Of a stretch of 64,000 nt of DNA, positions 9,673 through 17,823 are shown piece by piece. Numbering within the stretch: the stretch's first letter is position 1; the number at the start of each line of letters is the position of its first letter. Position numbers and translations under genes: made by a program. The DNA is from Luteibacter pinisoli. GTDB taxonomy: Bacteria; Pseudomonadota; Gammaproteobacteria; Xanthomonadales; Rhodanobacteraceae. The stretch lies in contig NZ_CP041046.1 of assembly GCF_006385595.1 (NCBI RefSeq), positions 434,001 to 498,000 on the forward strand, written 5' to 3'. The notes beneath the pieces are model-generated. The model was not told where the DNA came from. It saw nothing but the letters and a program-made list of their open reading frames with translations, and did not search any database.

Positions 9673-10086
9673 TCAGCTGAGTTCGAACACGAACGACAAA
9701 GCCTTACGTATTTCGTAGAGCGTCGCCTCATCGACGCGCGATAGTGGCGAGAAGGGTGCGCCACGCTTCGCCTGTGTGCGCGCTTGAGAAAGTCGCTCAA
9801 GGCTCACGACCATCGCCATATCGCACTTGGCCCACCGGCTCCCCTCGCGCTCCCCCCAACCCGGCGGCATGGCCTCGGCGGGAACGCGCACATGCCATCG
9901 AGCCTCCTGCCGCGGGGCGGTCATGCTTACCGGCACGATGCTTACCAGGCCGGGTCGGCCCTTCAGTCGCCGGCTAACCACGATGACCGGGCGGGTCTTC
10001 GTCATTTCACCAGTGGGGGTAGCGCCTGGGGGTGGAAACCGGCAAATCAGCACGGTCCCTGGTGGGGGTGGGTAGTGAAAAGGCAT
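9673..10086 (-). CDS. PemK/MazF-like endoribonuclease toxin family protein
   Basis: The 137-residue protein has the PemK/MazF fold start PGTVLICRFPP, then KTRPVIVVSRR and a strand rich in Val/Ile (LVSIVPVSMTA), which resembles the toxin barrel of type II toxin-antitoxin systems that cleave mRNA. An insertion of about 12 residues separates the first two blocks. No antitoxin gene is visible on either side, and the ATG lacks a clear ribosome site. The region has lower coding regularity than the housekeeping genes around it, which suggests acquisition by transfer. Alternatives: an inactive toxin relic or a PemK-like protein with another role. Confidence 0.6.
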   Translation of the reverse strand: MPFHYPPPPGTVLICRFPPPGATPTGEMTKTRPVIVVSRRLKGRPGLVSIVPVSMTAPRQEARWHVRVPAEAMPPGWGEREGSRWAKCDMAMVVSLERLSQARTQAKRGAPFSPLSRVDEATLYEIRKALSFVFELS

Positions 10087-10292
10087 GGAGCAAGCGTAGG
10101 AACCGGGGCGCAGGGCGAATGCCGGTGGTGGCGGCTACCTCGCGTAGGCGGACGCCCTTTTTTTTCGAGGGCTGGCCCCCATTTTCCTTGTATGGCGGGC
10201 ACCTACAGGCTTCGCCGGCGGCCGGGACTCCGGTTGCCCTTCTGCCTCCTGAATACGCCCCTGGGGTCCCACTGGACATCCCGGGGCTATTT

Positions 10293-10310
10293 CTGTACCA
10301 TTGAGTACAG
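10293..10310. promoter_or_regulatory. Inverted repeat CTGTAC-N6-GTACAG upstream of rpoH
   Basis: Perfect 6-bp arms, 100 to 83 bp before the rpoH start codon and 26 bp upstream of the CIRCE element. It looks like an operator half-site pair. It resembles an SOS box but has CTGT-N10-ACAG rather than CTGT-N8-ACAG. Confidence 0.45.
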
Positions 10311-10336
10311 CTAACCAATTTGAACTTCGGCAGGGG

Positions 10337-10363
10337 TTAGCACTCCCACCATGGGACTGCTAA
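10337..10363 (+). promoter_or_regulatory. CIRCE element (HrcA operator) in the rpoH leader
   Basis: The sequence reads TTAGCACTC, nine bases, GACTGCTAA. The CIRCE consensus is TTAGCACTC-N9-GAGTGCTAA, so 17 of 18 conserved positions match with the exact spacing. The repeat lies 29 bp before the rpoH start codon and extends outward by one GG/CC pair. HrcA is the heat-inactivated repressor of groE/dnaK operons and binds this element. The site implies HrcA repression of rpoH, by blocking transcription or by acting in the leader. Confidence 0.85.
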
Positions 10364-10392
10364 CCTGCACCGACACTTTCAGGAGGCTCCAC

Positions 10393-11253
10393 ATGTCACA
10401 AGCCCTCGCCACCCGTAACTACGGGCTACCGAGCGTCGTTGGCAGTCTGGATTCCTACATCGCGGCCGTCCATCGCATCCCGGTGCTCAGCCTTGACGAG
10501 GAGCAGACGCTAGCGCGCCGCTTCCACGACGACGCCGACCTCGACGCCGCCCGCCAGCTGGTGATGTCGCACCTGCGTTTCGTAGTGCATGTCGCCCGCG
10601 GTTACAACGGTTATGGCCTGCAGCTCTCCGACCTGATCCAGGAAGGCAACATCGGCCTGATGAAGGCGGTGAAGCGCTTTGATCCGGACCAGGGCGTCCG
10701 CCTGGTCAGCTTCGCGGTGCATTGGATCCGTGCCGAAATGCACGAGTTCATCCTGCGCAACTGGCGCATCGTGAAGGTCGCCACCACCAAGGCCCAGCGC
10801 AAGCTGTTCTTCAACCTGCGCAAGAGCAAGAAGCGCCTTGGCTGGATGAACGCGGAAGAAGTGCGCGTCGTCGCCCAGGACCTGGGCGTGCCGGAAGCCA
10901 CCGTGCGCGAGATGGAATCGCGCCTGTCGGGCCGTGACGTGGGCTTTGAAGCCCCGGCCGACGCCGATGACGACGAGAAGCCGGCCCCGGCCGCGTTCCT
11001 GGTCGACGAAGGTGCCGACCCGTACGACAACCTGGCCGAAGCCGACGCCTCGAGCAACCAGATGGGTGCCCTGAGCTCGGCCCTGTCCAACCTCGATGCC
11101 CGCTCGCGCGACATCATCCAGCGCCGCTGGCTGGCCGAAGACAACAAGGCCACCCTGCAGGACCTGGCTGACGAGTACGGCGTCTCGGCCGAGCGCATCC
11201 GCCAGATCGAGGCGAATGCCATGAAGAAGATGCGCGTCGCCATCGCCGCCTGA
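10393..11253 (+). CDS. rpoH: RNA polymerase heat-shock sigma factor RpoH (sigma-32)
   Basis: Directs RNA polymerase to heat-shock promoters. The 286-residue protein shows sigma-70 region 2 (LSDLIQEGNIGLMKAVKRFD), the diagnostic RpoH box QRKLFFNLRK near 135-144, and region 4 helix-turn-helix (ATLQDLADEYGVSAERIRQI). An acidic linker lies at 195-225. I took the ATG preceded by AGGAGG; an ATG 14 codons upstream lies inside the CIRCE palindrome and lacks a ribosome site. A strong terminator follows, so it is monocistronic. Control is probably dual: HrcA through CIRCE, and the usual sigma-32 protein turnover. Confidence 0.95.
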   Translation: MSQALATRNYGLPSVVGSLDSYIAAVHRIPVLSLDEEQTLARRFHDDADLDAARQLVMSHLRFVVHVARGYNGYGLQLSDLIQEGNIGLMKAVKRFDPDQGVRLVSFAVHWIRAEMHEFILRNWRIVKVATTKAQRKLFFNLRKSKKRLGWMNAEEVRVVAQDLGVPEATVREMESRLSGRDVGFEAPADADDDEKPAPAAFLVDEGADPYDNLAEADASSNQMGALSSALSNLDARSRDIIQRRWLAEDNKATLQDLADEYGVSAERIRQIEANAMKKMRVAIAA

Positions 11254-11278
11254 TCGCGACGAACGGCGTAAGATCCGG

Positions 11279-11304
11279 AACGGCCCCCGCGTGGGGCCGT
11301 TTTC
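11279..11304 (+). terminator. Rho-independent terminator of rpoH
   Basis: Arms AACGGCCCC and GGGGCCGTT with a short loop, followed by TTCCGTT. It lies 26 bp after the rpoH stop. Confidence 0.8.
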
Positions 11305-11331
11305 CGTTGTCCCGAACCGTGGAGTAAGAGG

Positions 11332-12012
11332 ATGCCCAGGGCCCTGGTCATCGAAGATGACGAAGTCACCGCCCGCGATATCGTCGCGGAGCTCGGCGCC
11401 CATGGCCTCCAGGCCGACTGGGTGGCGAACGGCCGCGAGGGCCTGGCCCGCGCGCTGGCCGATGGCTACGACATCATCACCCTCGACCGCATGCTGCCGG
11501 GCATGGACGGCATCGACGTGGTCTCCGAACTGCGCAAGCGCTCGGTGGATACCCCGGTGCTGATGATCAGCGCGCTGTCCGACGTGGACGAGCGTGTGCG
11601 CGGCCTGCGCGCCGGTGGCGACGATTACCTCACCAAACCCTTTTCGCCCGACGAGCTCGCCGCCCGTGCCGAAGTGCTGCTGCGCCGCCGCCGGCCCGCG
11701 GCGCACGAAACGCGCCTGCGGGTGGAAGACCTCGAGCTGGACCTGGTCAAGCACAACGCGTTGCGCGACGGCCAGGCGCTCACGCTCCTCCCCACCGAAT
11801 TCCGGCTGCTCGAGTTCCTGATGCGCAACGCGGGCCAGGTCGTGACCCGGCAGATGATTTTCGAGCACGTCTGGGGTTTCCATTTCGATCCGGGCACCAA
11901 CGTGATCGATGTCCATATTGGCCGCCTTCGCCGCAAGATCGACGGCGCGGGCCAGGTGCCGCTCATCAGTACGGTGCGCGGCTCGGGGTATGTCCTTGCG
12001 CGCACTGACTGA
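11332..12012 (+). CDS. OmpR/PhoB-family response regulator of the efflux locus
   Basis: DNA-binding response regulator of 226 residues. Receiver domain (1-120) with the acidic pair IEDDE, phospho-acceptor Asp52 in ITLDRMLPGMDG and Lys in YLTKPF. The winged-helix domain (about 128-224) shows LLPTEFRLLEFLMRNAG, VTRQMIFEHVWG and the wing VIDVHIGRLRRKID...TVRGSGYVL. It overlaps the sensor kinase by 23 bp. It very likely receives phosphate from that kinase and controls the efflux operon that follows. Confidence 0.9.
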   Translation: MPRALVIEDDEVTARDIVAELGAHGLQADWVANGREGLARALADGYDIITLDRMLPGMDGIDVVSELRKRSVDTPVLMISALSDVDERVRGLRAGGDDYLTKPFSPDELAARAEVLLRRRRPAAHETRLRVEDLELDLVKHNALRDGQALTLLPTEFRLLEFLMRNAGQVVTRQMIFEHVWGFHFDPGTNVIDVHIGRLRRKIDGAGQVPLISTVRGSGYVLARTD

Positions 12013-13360
12013 CGCCTGGCGTTCCGCCACCTCGCGCCTGATCCTCATCTATGGCGCGCTGTTCGCCATCTGGTGCGTGGTGCTGCTGGGCGTCGTCCAG
12101 TGGGAATCCTCGCGCTACCTCACCAACGTGGTGGACGGCATGCTCGCCGCCCGCGTGCACTATCTCGAGCGCACGGACCCGCGCCGCCTCAACGACACGG
12201 TGGACGCCGCCAGCGCCATCGACGCCACCGGCTTCATGGCGGCGGGCCTGTTCGACGCACAGGGCCGGCGCCTCGCCGGCAACATCTCGAAGATCCCGGC
12301 GGGGCTGGACGAGGACGGCATCGTCCGCGCCGTGGCCGCGCAGGTGGAAGACCACCCGGGTGAGTCGCCGCGCCGTTCCCGTGGCCTCGCGAGCACGCTT
12401 CCCAATGGCGAGCGCCTGGTCGTGGTGAAGGAAAGTGCCACCATCGACGGCCTCGGCGCCATCATCCGCCGTGGCGCGCTGTGGGGGCTCTCGCTCACCC
12501 TGCTGCCCGGCCTGCTCGGTGGCATCCTCATCGCGCGCCGCCCCGCGCGCCGCATCCGGCAGATCCAGCAAGCCATGGAGCCGATCCGCGAGGGCAACCT
12601 CAGCGTGCGCCTGCCGGTGACGCGGGCCGGTGACGAGGTGGACATGCTCGCCGGCACGGTGAACACCACGCTGGACGAGATCGAGCGCCTGCTCGGCGAA
12701 GTGAAGGGCGTGACCGACAACATCGCCCACGACCTGCGCACGCCGCTCACCCGCATGCGTACGCGGCTCTACCGCATCCAGCAGCAGTTCGACGGCCGTG
12801 CCGAGGGCGAACAGCTGGAGGCCGCGGTGGAAGAGATCGACACGGTGCTGGCGCGGTTCCGCGCGCTGCTGCGCGTGTCCGAGCTGGAAGACCGCCAGCG
12901 CAGCGCCTGCTTCGAGACCATGGACCTGGGCGTGGTGCTGAAGAACGTCCACGACTTCTACGCGCCCTTGGCGGAGGACCGCCACCAGGTGTTCGAGCTG
13001 GATGTCGGCGCGCTGCCCGCGCTGCGCGGCGACCCGCAGCTGATGTTCGAAGCCTTCGCCAACCTGGTGGGCAACGCCATCAAGTTCACCCCGAACGGCG
13101 GTGCCATCCGGATGGTGGCGCTGACGGACCCCACGGGCGACGCGCGCATCGACATCGCCGACACCGGCCCGGGCATCCCCGTGGCCGAGCGCGACCACGT
13201 CTTCCGCCGGTTCTACCGCGGCGACGAGACGCGGACGAAACCGGGCTGTGGGCTGGGCCTGGCCATCGTCAGCGCCATCGTGCGCCTGCACGGATACTCG
13301 ATGGCCGTGGGCGGAAACGAGCGTGGCGCGGTGTTCTCGGTGACCTGTCCGGCGGTCTAG
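11990..13360 (+). CDS. Sensor histidine kinase partner of the response regulator
   Basis: Membrane sensor kinase of 456 residues. A first membrane helix (LILIYGALFAIWCVVLLGVV, about 17-36), a periplasmic domain of about 125 residues, a second helix near 163-182, a HAMP linker, then HisKA with the phospho-acceptor His247 in NIAHDLRTPLTR. The HATPase domain has N box NLVGNAIKF and glycine boxes DTGPGIP and GCGLGLAIV. I chose the ATG that overlaps the regulator gene, because the longer frame only adds regulator-gene sequence. The ligand is unknown; the downstream pump suggests a toxic compound or envelope stress. Confidence 0.88.
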   Translation: MSLRALTDAWRSATSRLILIYGALFAIWCVVLLGVVQWESSRYLTNVVDGMLAARVHYLERTDPRRLNDTVDAASAIDATGFMAAGLFDAQGRRLAGNISKIPAGLDEDGIVRAVAAQVEDHPGESPRRSRGLASTLPNGERLVVVKESATIDGLGAIIRRGALWGLSLTLLPGLLGGILIARRPARRIRQIQQAMEPIREGNLSVRLPVTRAGDEVDMLAGTVNTTLDEIERLLGEVKGVTDNIAHDLRTPLTRMRTRLYRIQQQFDGRAEGEQLEAAVEEIDTVLARFRALLRVSELEDRQRSACFETMDLGVVLKNVHDFYAPLAEDRHQVFELDVGALPALRGDPQLMFEAFANLVGNAIKFTPNGGAIRMVALTDPTGDARIDIADTGPGIPVAERDHVFRRFYRGDETRTKPGCGLGLAIVSAIVRLHGYSMAVGGNERGAVFSVTCPAV

Positions 13361-13454
13361 CCGAATACGCCTAAATAAATCTTAACTACGCCGCAGGAAC
13401 GCACGGGCGCAAACTTCGCCGCGACGCAACATCGCGCTCGGAAACCGTCCCCCC

Positions 13455-16400
13455 ATGATTGGCATCGTCCGGATCGCTCTTTCGCGGCCGTATACCTTCG
13501 TCGTCCTCGCCCTGCTGATCCTCATCGTCGGTCCGCTGTCGGCGATGCGTACGCCGACGGACATCTTCCCCGACATCAAGATCCCCGTGATCGCGGTGGT
13601 GTGGCAGTACACCGGCCTGCCGCCCGACCAGATGGTCGGCCGCGTGTCGTCGCCGTTTGAGCGCGTGCTCACGACGACGGTGAACGACGTGGAGCACATC
13701 GAGGCCAACTCGATCAATGGCTTCGGCATCGTCAAGATCTTCTTCCAGCCCACCGTGGATATCCGCACCGCCAATGCGCAGGTGACGGCGGTGGCGCAGA
13801 CGCTGTTGAAGCAGCTGCCGGCGGGCACCACGCCGCCGCTGATCCTCAACTACAGCGCGTCCACGGTGCCGATCATCCAGCTGGCCTTGTCGGGCGATGG
13901 CCTGACGGAACAGAACCTGGCGGATCTTGGCCTGAACATCATCCGCCCGCAGCTCACCTCGGTGGCCGGCGCGGCGATTCCGTTCCCGTTCGGCGGCAAG
14001 ACCCGCCAGGTGCAGATCGATATCGACCCGGCGGCCTTGCAGGCGCGCGGGCTGTCGGCGCAGGACGTGGCCAACGCCCTGGCCGCGCAGAACCTGATCA
14101 CGCCGGTGGGTACGCAGAAGATCGGCGATTTCGAGTACACCCTGCAGCTCAACAACTCGCCCTCGGTGGTCGACGAGCTGGGTAACCTGCCGGTGAAGGT
14201 CGTCAACGGGGCCACCGTGTTCATTCGCGACGTGGCCCACGTCCGCGACGGTTCGCCGCCGCAGACCAACATCGTGCACGTCGACGGCAACCGCTCGGTG
14301 CTGATGACCGTGCTGAAGAACGGCTCCGCGTCGACGCTGGCGATCATCCAGGGCATCAAGGACCGCGTGAAGTCCATGAAGGACGCGCTGCCCGAGAACC
14401 TGAAGATCAACCCCATCGGTGACCAGTCGCTGTTCGTCAGCGGGGCCATTGCCGGCGTGGCCCGCGAAGGCGTCATCGCCGCGGCGCTGACCAGCCTCAT
14501 GATCCTGCTGTTCCTCGGTAGCTGGCGCTCCACCGTCATCATCGCCACGTCGATCCCGCTGGCGATCCTTGGCGCGATCGCGATGCTGTCGGCTTTCGGC
14601 GAAACCCTCAACATCATGACGCTGGGTGGCCTGGCGCTCGCGGTGAGTATCCTGGTCGACGATGCGACGGTGACCATCGAGAACATCAACTGGCACCTGG
14701 AGCACGGCAAGGACGTCGAGACCGCGATCCTCGACGGCGCGGCGCAGATCGTGACGCCCGCCTTCGTCTCGCTGCTGTGCATCTGCATCGTGTTCGTGCC
14801 GATGTTCTTCCTCGAAGGCGTCGCGCGCTTCCTCTTCGTGCCGATGGCCGAAGCAGTGATGTTCTCGATGATCTGTTCGTTCATCCTCTCGCGCACCCTG
14901 GTGCCGACGATGGCGAAATACCTGCTCCATCCGCATTCGCTGGATGATCCGCACGGCGAACACGGCAAGGTCTCGCGCAACCCGCTGGTCCGCTTCCAGC
15001 GTGGTTTCGAGAAGCGTTTCGAAGCGCTTCGCCAGGGTTACCACGGCCTGCTCGAGCTGGCGTTGCGCAACAGCAAGCCGTTCGTCATCGGCTTCCTGGT
15101 CTTCGTCGTGGCGTCGTTCGCGCTCGTGCCCATGCTCGGCAAGAACTTCTTCCCGTCGGTGGACTCGGGCCAGATCCTGATGCACGTCCGTGCGCCGGTC
15201 GGCACCCGCGTGGAAGAGACGGCCAACATGTTCGCCGACATCACCAAGGAAGTGCGCCGGATCATCCCGGCCGATGAGCTTGGCACCGTCGTCGACAACA
15301 TGGGCCTGTCCTCGTCGGGCATCAACAACACGTACAACAATACCGGTACGGTCAGTTCGGCCGACGGCGACCTGCAGATCTCCCTGAAGGAAGACCACAA
15401 GCCGACCGCCGACTATGTCCGCGAACTGCGCGAGAAGCTGCCGCGGCTGTTCCCGACCGCGACGTTCTCGTTTCCGCCGGCGGACATCATCAGCCAGATC
15501 CTGAACTTCGGTTCGCCCGCGCCGATCGACCTGCAGATCCGCGGTCCCAATGTCGCGGCCAACTTCAAGTACGCCTCCACGCTGCTGCGCGAGATCCGCC
15601 GCGTGCCGGGCGTGGTCGATGCCCGTATCCAGCAGTCGCAGGCCAGCCCCACCTTCAACGTGGACGTGGATCGCAGCCGCGCGCAGCAGGTGGGCATCAC
15701 CGAGCGTGACGTGACCAACAGCCTGGGCGTGAACCTGGCCGGTTCCAGCCAGATCGCTCCCACCTTCTGGCTGAACCCGCAGAACGGCGTGTCGTACCCC
15801 ATCGTGATGCAGACGCCTCAGTACGCCATCGATACGCTGCCTGACCTGGCCAACGTGCCGATCAGTCCCAGCGCCGGTGCGTCCGGTTCGCAGATCCTCG
15901 GTGGCCTGGCCTCGTTCACGCGTACCACCAGCAGCACGGTGGCCAGCCAGTACAACATCCAGTCGATGGTGGAGATCTTCGCCACCACGCAGGATCGCGA
16001 CCTGGGCGGCGTTGCCGCGGATATCCAGAAGATCCTGGAGGCGCATGCGAAGGAACTGCCGAAGGCCTCCAGCACCGCGCTGCTCGGCCAGGTGCAGACG
16101 ATGAACAGCGCCTTCACCGGCCTGATCCTCGGCCTGCTTGGTGCCATCGTCCTGATCTACCTGCTGATCGTGGTGAACTTCCAGTCGTGGGCCGATCCGT
16201 TCGTGATCGTCACCGCGCTGCCTGCCGCCATCGCCGGCATCATCTGGATCCTGTTCGCCACGCACACCACGCTGTCCGTGCCCGCACTCACCGGCGCCAT
16301 CATGTGCATGGGCGTGGCCACGGCCAACTCCATCCTGGTGGTGAGCTTCTGCCGCGAGCGCCTCGCCGAAACCGGTGACGCCTTCCTCGCGGCCTCCGAA

Positions 16401-16658
16401 GGCGGCTTCGTCCGCTTCCGCCCGGTGCTGATGACCGCACTGGCCATGATCATCGGCATGCTGCCGATGGCCCTGGGCATGGGCGAGGGCGGCGAGCAGA
16501 ACGCACCGCTCGGCCGCGCGGTCATCGGTGGCCTCATCTTCGCTACCACGGCCACGCTGCTGTTCGTGCCCGTGGTCTTCAGCATCATCCATGGCCGTCG
16601 TGGCCATACGTCGAAAACCCCGGCGAACGCTTCCGGAGAGCCCGTCCATGTCGCCTGA
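13455..16658 (+). CDS. RND multidrug efflux permease (inner-membrane transporter)
   Basis: Proton-driven pump subunit of 1067 residues, the usual AcrB/MdtBC family size. It shows the N-terminal membrane helix (TFVVLALLILIVGPLSAM), two large periplasmic loops and the TM4 signature GGLALAVSILVDDATVTIENI carrying the proton-relay acidic pair. The second membrane half starts near 870 (FTGLILGLLGAIVLIYLLIV). It has a single permease gene, so it probably forms a homotrimer. The adaptor and outer-membrane genes follow with overlapping ends. The 94-bp gap after the kinase contains an AT-rich patch (ctaaataaatcttaac) that could bind the regulator. Substrates cannot be read from the sequence. Confidence 0.9.
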   Translation: MIGIVRIALSRPYTFVVLALLILIVGPLSAMRTPTDIFPDIKIPVIAVVWQYTGLPPDQMVGRVSSPFERVLTTTVNDVEHIEANSINGFGIVKIFFQPTVDIRTANAQVTAVAQTLLKQLPAGTTPPLILNYSASTVPIIQLALSGDGLTEQNLADLGLNIIRPQLTSVAGAAIPFPFGGKTRQVQIDIDPAALQARGLSAQDVANALAAQNLITPVGTQKIGDFEYTLQLNNSPSVVDELGNLPVKVVNGATVFIRDVAHVRDGSPPQTNIVHVDGNRSVLMTVLKNGSASTLAIIQGIKDRVKSMKDALPENLKINPIGDQSLFVSGAIAGVAREGVIAAALTSLMILLFLGSWRSTVIIATSIPLAILGAIAMLSAFGETLNIMTLGGLALAVSILVDDATVTIENINWHLEHGKDVETAILDGAAQIVTPAFVSLLCICIVFVPMFFLEGVARFLFVPMAEAVMFSMICSFILSRTLVPTMAKYLLHPHSLDDPHGEHGKVSRNPLVRFQRGFEKRFEALRQGYHGLLELALRNSKPFVIGFLVFVVASFALVPMLGKNFFPSVDSGQILMHVRAPVGTRVEETANMFADITKEVRRIIPADELGTVVDNMGLSSSGINNTYNNTGTVSSADGDLQISLKEDHKPTADYVRELREKLPRLFPTATFSFPPADIISQILNFGSPAPIDLQIRGPNVAANFKYASTLLREIRRVPGVVDARIQQSQASPTFNVDVDRSRAQQVGITERDVTNSLGVNLAGSSQIAPTFWLNPQNGVSYPIVMQTPQYAIDTLPDLANVPISPSAGASGSQILGGLASFTRTTSSTVASQYNIQSMVEIFATTQDRDLGGVAADIQKILEAHAKELPKASSTALLGQVQTMNSAFTGLILGLLGAIVLIYLLIVVNFQSWADPFVIVTALPAAIAGIIWILFATHTTLSVPALTGAIMCMGVATANSILVVSFCRERLAETGDAFLAASEGGFVRFRPVLMTALAMIIGMLPMALGMGEGGEQNAPLGRAVIGGLIFATTATLLFVPVVFSIIHGRRGHTSKTPANASGEPVHVA

Positions 16659-17823
16659 TACGCTGCACACCCCCCAGCCGCGCCGCCTTCGCGTCGCCGG
16701 CATCATCGCCGCGATCGTCGTGCTTGCCATCGTCGTGGCCGGCGTCGCCACGCGCGCCAACGAGTCGCGCAACCTGCGCCAGTGGACGGACGAGCAGGCC
16801 ATCCCCAGCGTCACCCTGGTCAAGCCCGAGGGCGGTCAGGGCGGTGGTGACCTGAACCTGCCCGGCCGCCTCCAGGCGTATGCGCGCGCACCGATCTACG
16901 CGCGCACCAGCGGCTACCTGAAGTCGTGGAAGTACGACATCGGGCAGAAGGTGAAGGCCGGCGACGTGCTCGGTGAAATCGAAACGCCCGACCTCGACCA
17001 GCAGCTGCTGCAGGCCAAGGCGGACCTCGCCAGCGCACGCGCGAACGAAGCGCTGGCGCAGACCACCGCGAAGCGCTGGCAGTCCATGCGCGACTCGGAT
17101 TCGGTGTCCAAGCAGGAAGTGGACGAGAAGACCGGCGACTACGACGCCAAGCGTGCCCTGGCACAGGCGGCACAGGCCAACCTTGAGCGCATCCAGGCGA
17201 CCAAGGGCTTCGCGAAGCTGGTCGCGCCGTTCGACGGCGTGGTCACGGCGCGCGAGACCGACACCGGCGCGCTGATCAATGCCGGCGGTGGTGGCCAGGA
17301 ACTGTTCGTGGTGTCCGATACGCACAAGCTGCGCATGTACGTGAACGTGCCGCAGAACTACGCGCCGTCGATCAAGCAGGGCGCGACGGTGAAGCTCACC
17401 GTGCCGGAATACCCGGGCAAGACCTTCGAAGGCAAGGTGGAATCCAGCTCCTCGTCGATCAACGCCGCCAGCGGTACCACGCTGGTCCAGGTGGCCGTGG
17501 ACAACGAAAACGGCCAGCTGCTCCCGGGCGGCTATGCCAGCGTCACCTTCGACCTGCCGGCCAATGCCGCGCTGTTCCGCGTGCCGGCCAGCGCGCTGGT
17601 CTACGACGGCAGCGGCCTGCGCGTCGCCGTGGTCGATGCGCAGAACAAGGTCACGTTCAAGGACGTCACCATCGCGCAGGACTTCGGCAAGACGGTGCAG
17701 CTCGCGGCGGGTATCGCCGAGGGCGACCGCCTGATCGAAAGCCCGCCCGATGGCCTCGCCAACGGCGACACCGTGCGCGTCACCCCGGCGAAGAAGGAAG
17801 GCGGCGACCATGCCAAGGCCTGA
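16648..17823 (+). CDS. RND efflux periplasmic adaptor (membrane fusion protein)
   Basis: Links the RND permease to the outer-membrane channel. The 391-residue protein has one N-terminal membrane anchor (residues about 13-34) and the biotinyl-lipoyl halves ARTSGYLKSWKYDIGQKVKAG and KLVAPFDGVVTARETDTGAL. Between them lies an alpha-hairpin coiled coil (about 110-180), followed by beta-barrel domains. The ATG was chosen for the GGAGAG site 8 bp before it; it overlaps the permease gene by 11 bp. Confidence 0.9.
   Translation: MSPDTLHTPQPRRLRVAGIIAAIVVLAIVVAGVATRANESRNLRQWTDEQAIPSVTLVKPEGGQGGGDLNLPGRLQAYARAPIYARTSGYLKSWKYDIGQKVKAGDVLGEIETPDLDQQLLQAKADLASARANEALAQTTAKRWQSMRDSDSVSKQEVDEKTGDYDAKRALAQAAQANLERIQATKGFAKLVAPFDGVVTARETDTGALINAGGGGQELFVVSDTHKLRMYVNVPQNYAPSIKQGATVKLTVPEYPGKTFEGKVESSSSSINAASGTTLVQVAVDNENGQLLPGGYASVTFDLPANAALFRVPASALVYDGSGLRVAVVDAQNKVTFKDVTIAQDFGKTVQLAAGIAEGDRLIESPPDGLANGDTVRVTPAKKEGGDHAKA

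Larger units (their letters stand above)
10087..10392. other. Intergenic region upstream of rpoH and the toxin gene
   Basis: About 300 bp between the divergent toxin and rpoH starts. It holds an 8-base T-run near 10150, an 18-bp inverted repeat and the CIRCE element, both listed separately. Open frames here have no protein-like character. I could not pick a convincing sigma-70 or sigma-32 promoter. Confidence 0.5.

Noticed and set aside
10293..10310. LexA (SOS) box upstream of rpoH
   Set aside because: The site is CTGT-N10-ACAG, two bases longer than the E. coli box, and does not fit the xanthomonad LexA sites I know.
13386..16823. Very long minus-strand open frame (about 1145 codons) opposite the RND permease
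   Set aside because: It is antisense to a clear RND transporter, is extremely Arg/His/Asp-rich and matches no family. Long antisense frames are expected in high-GC genes.
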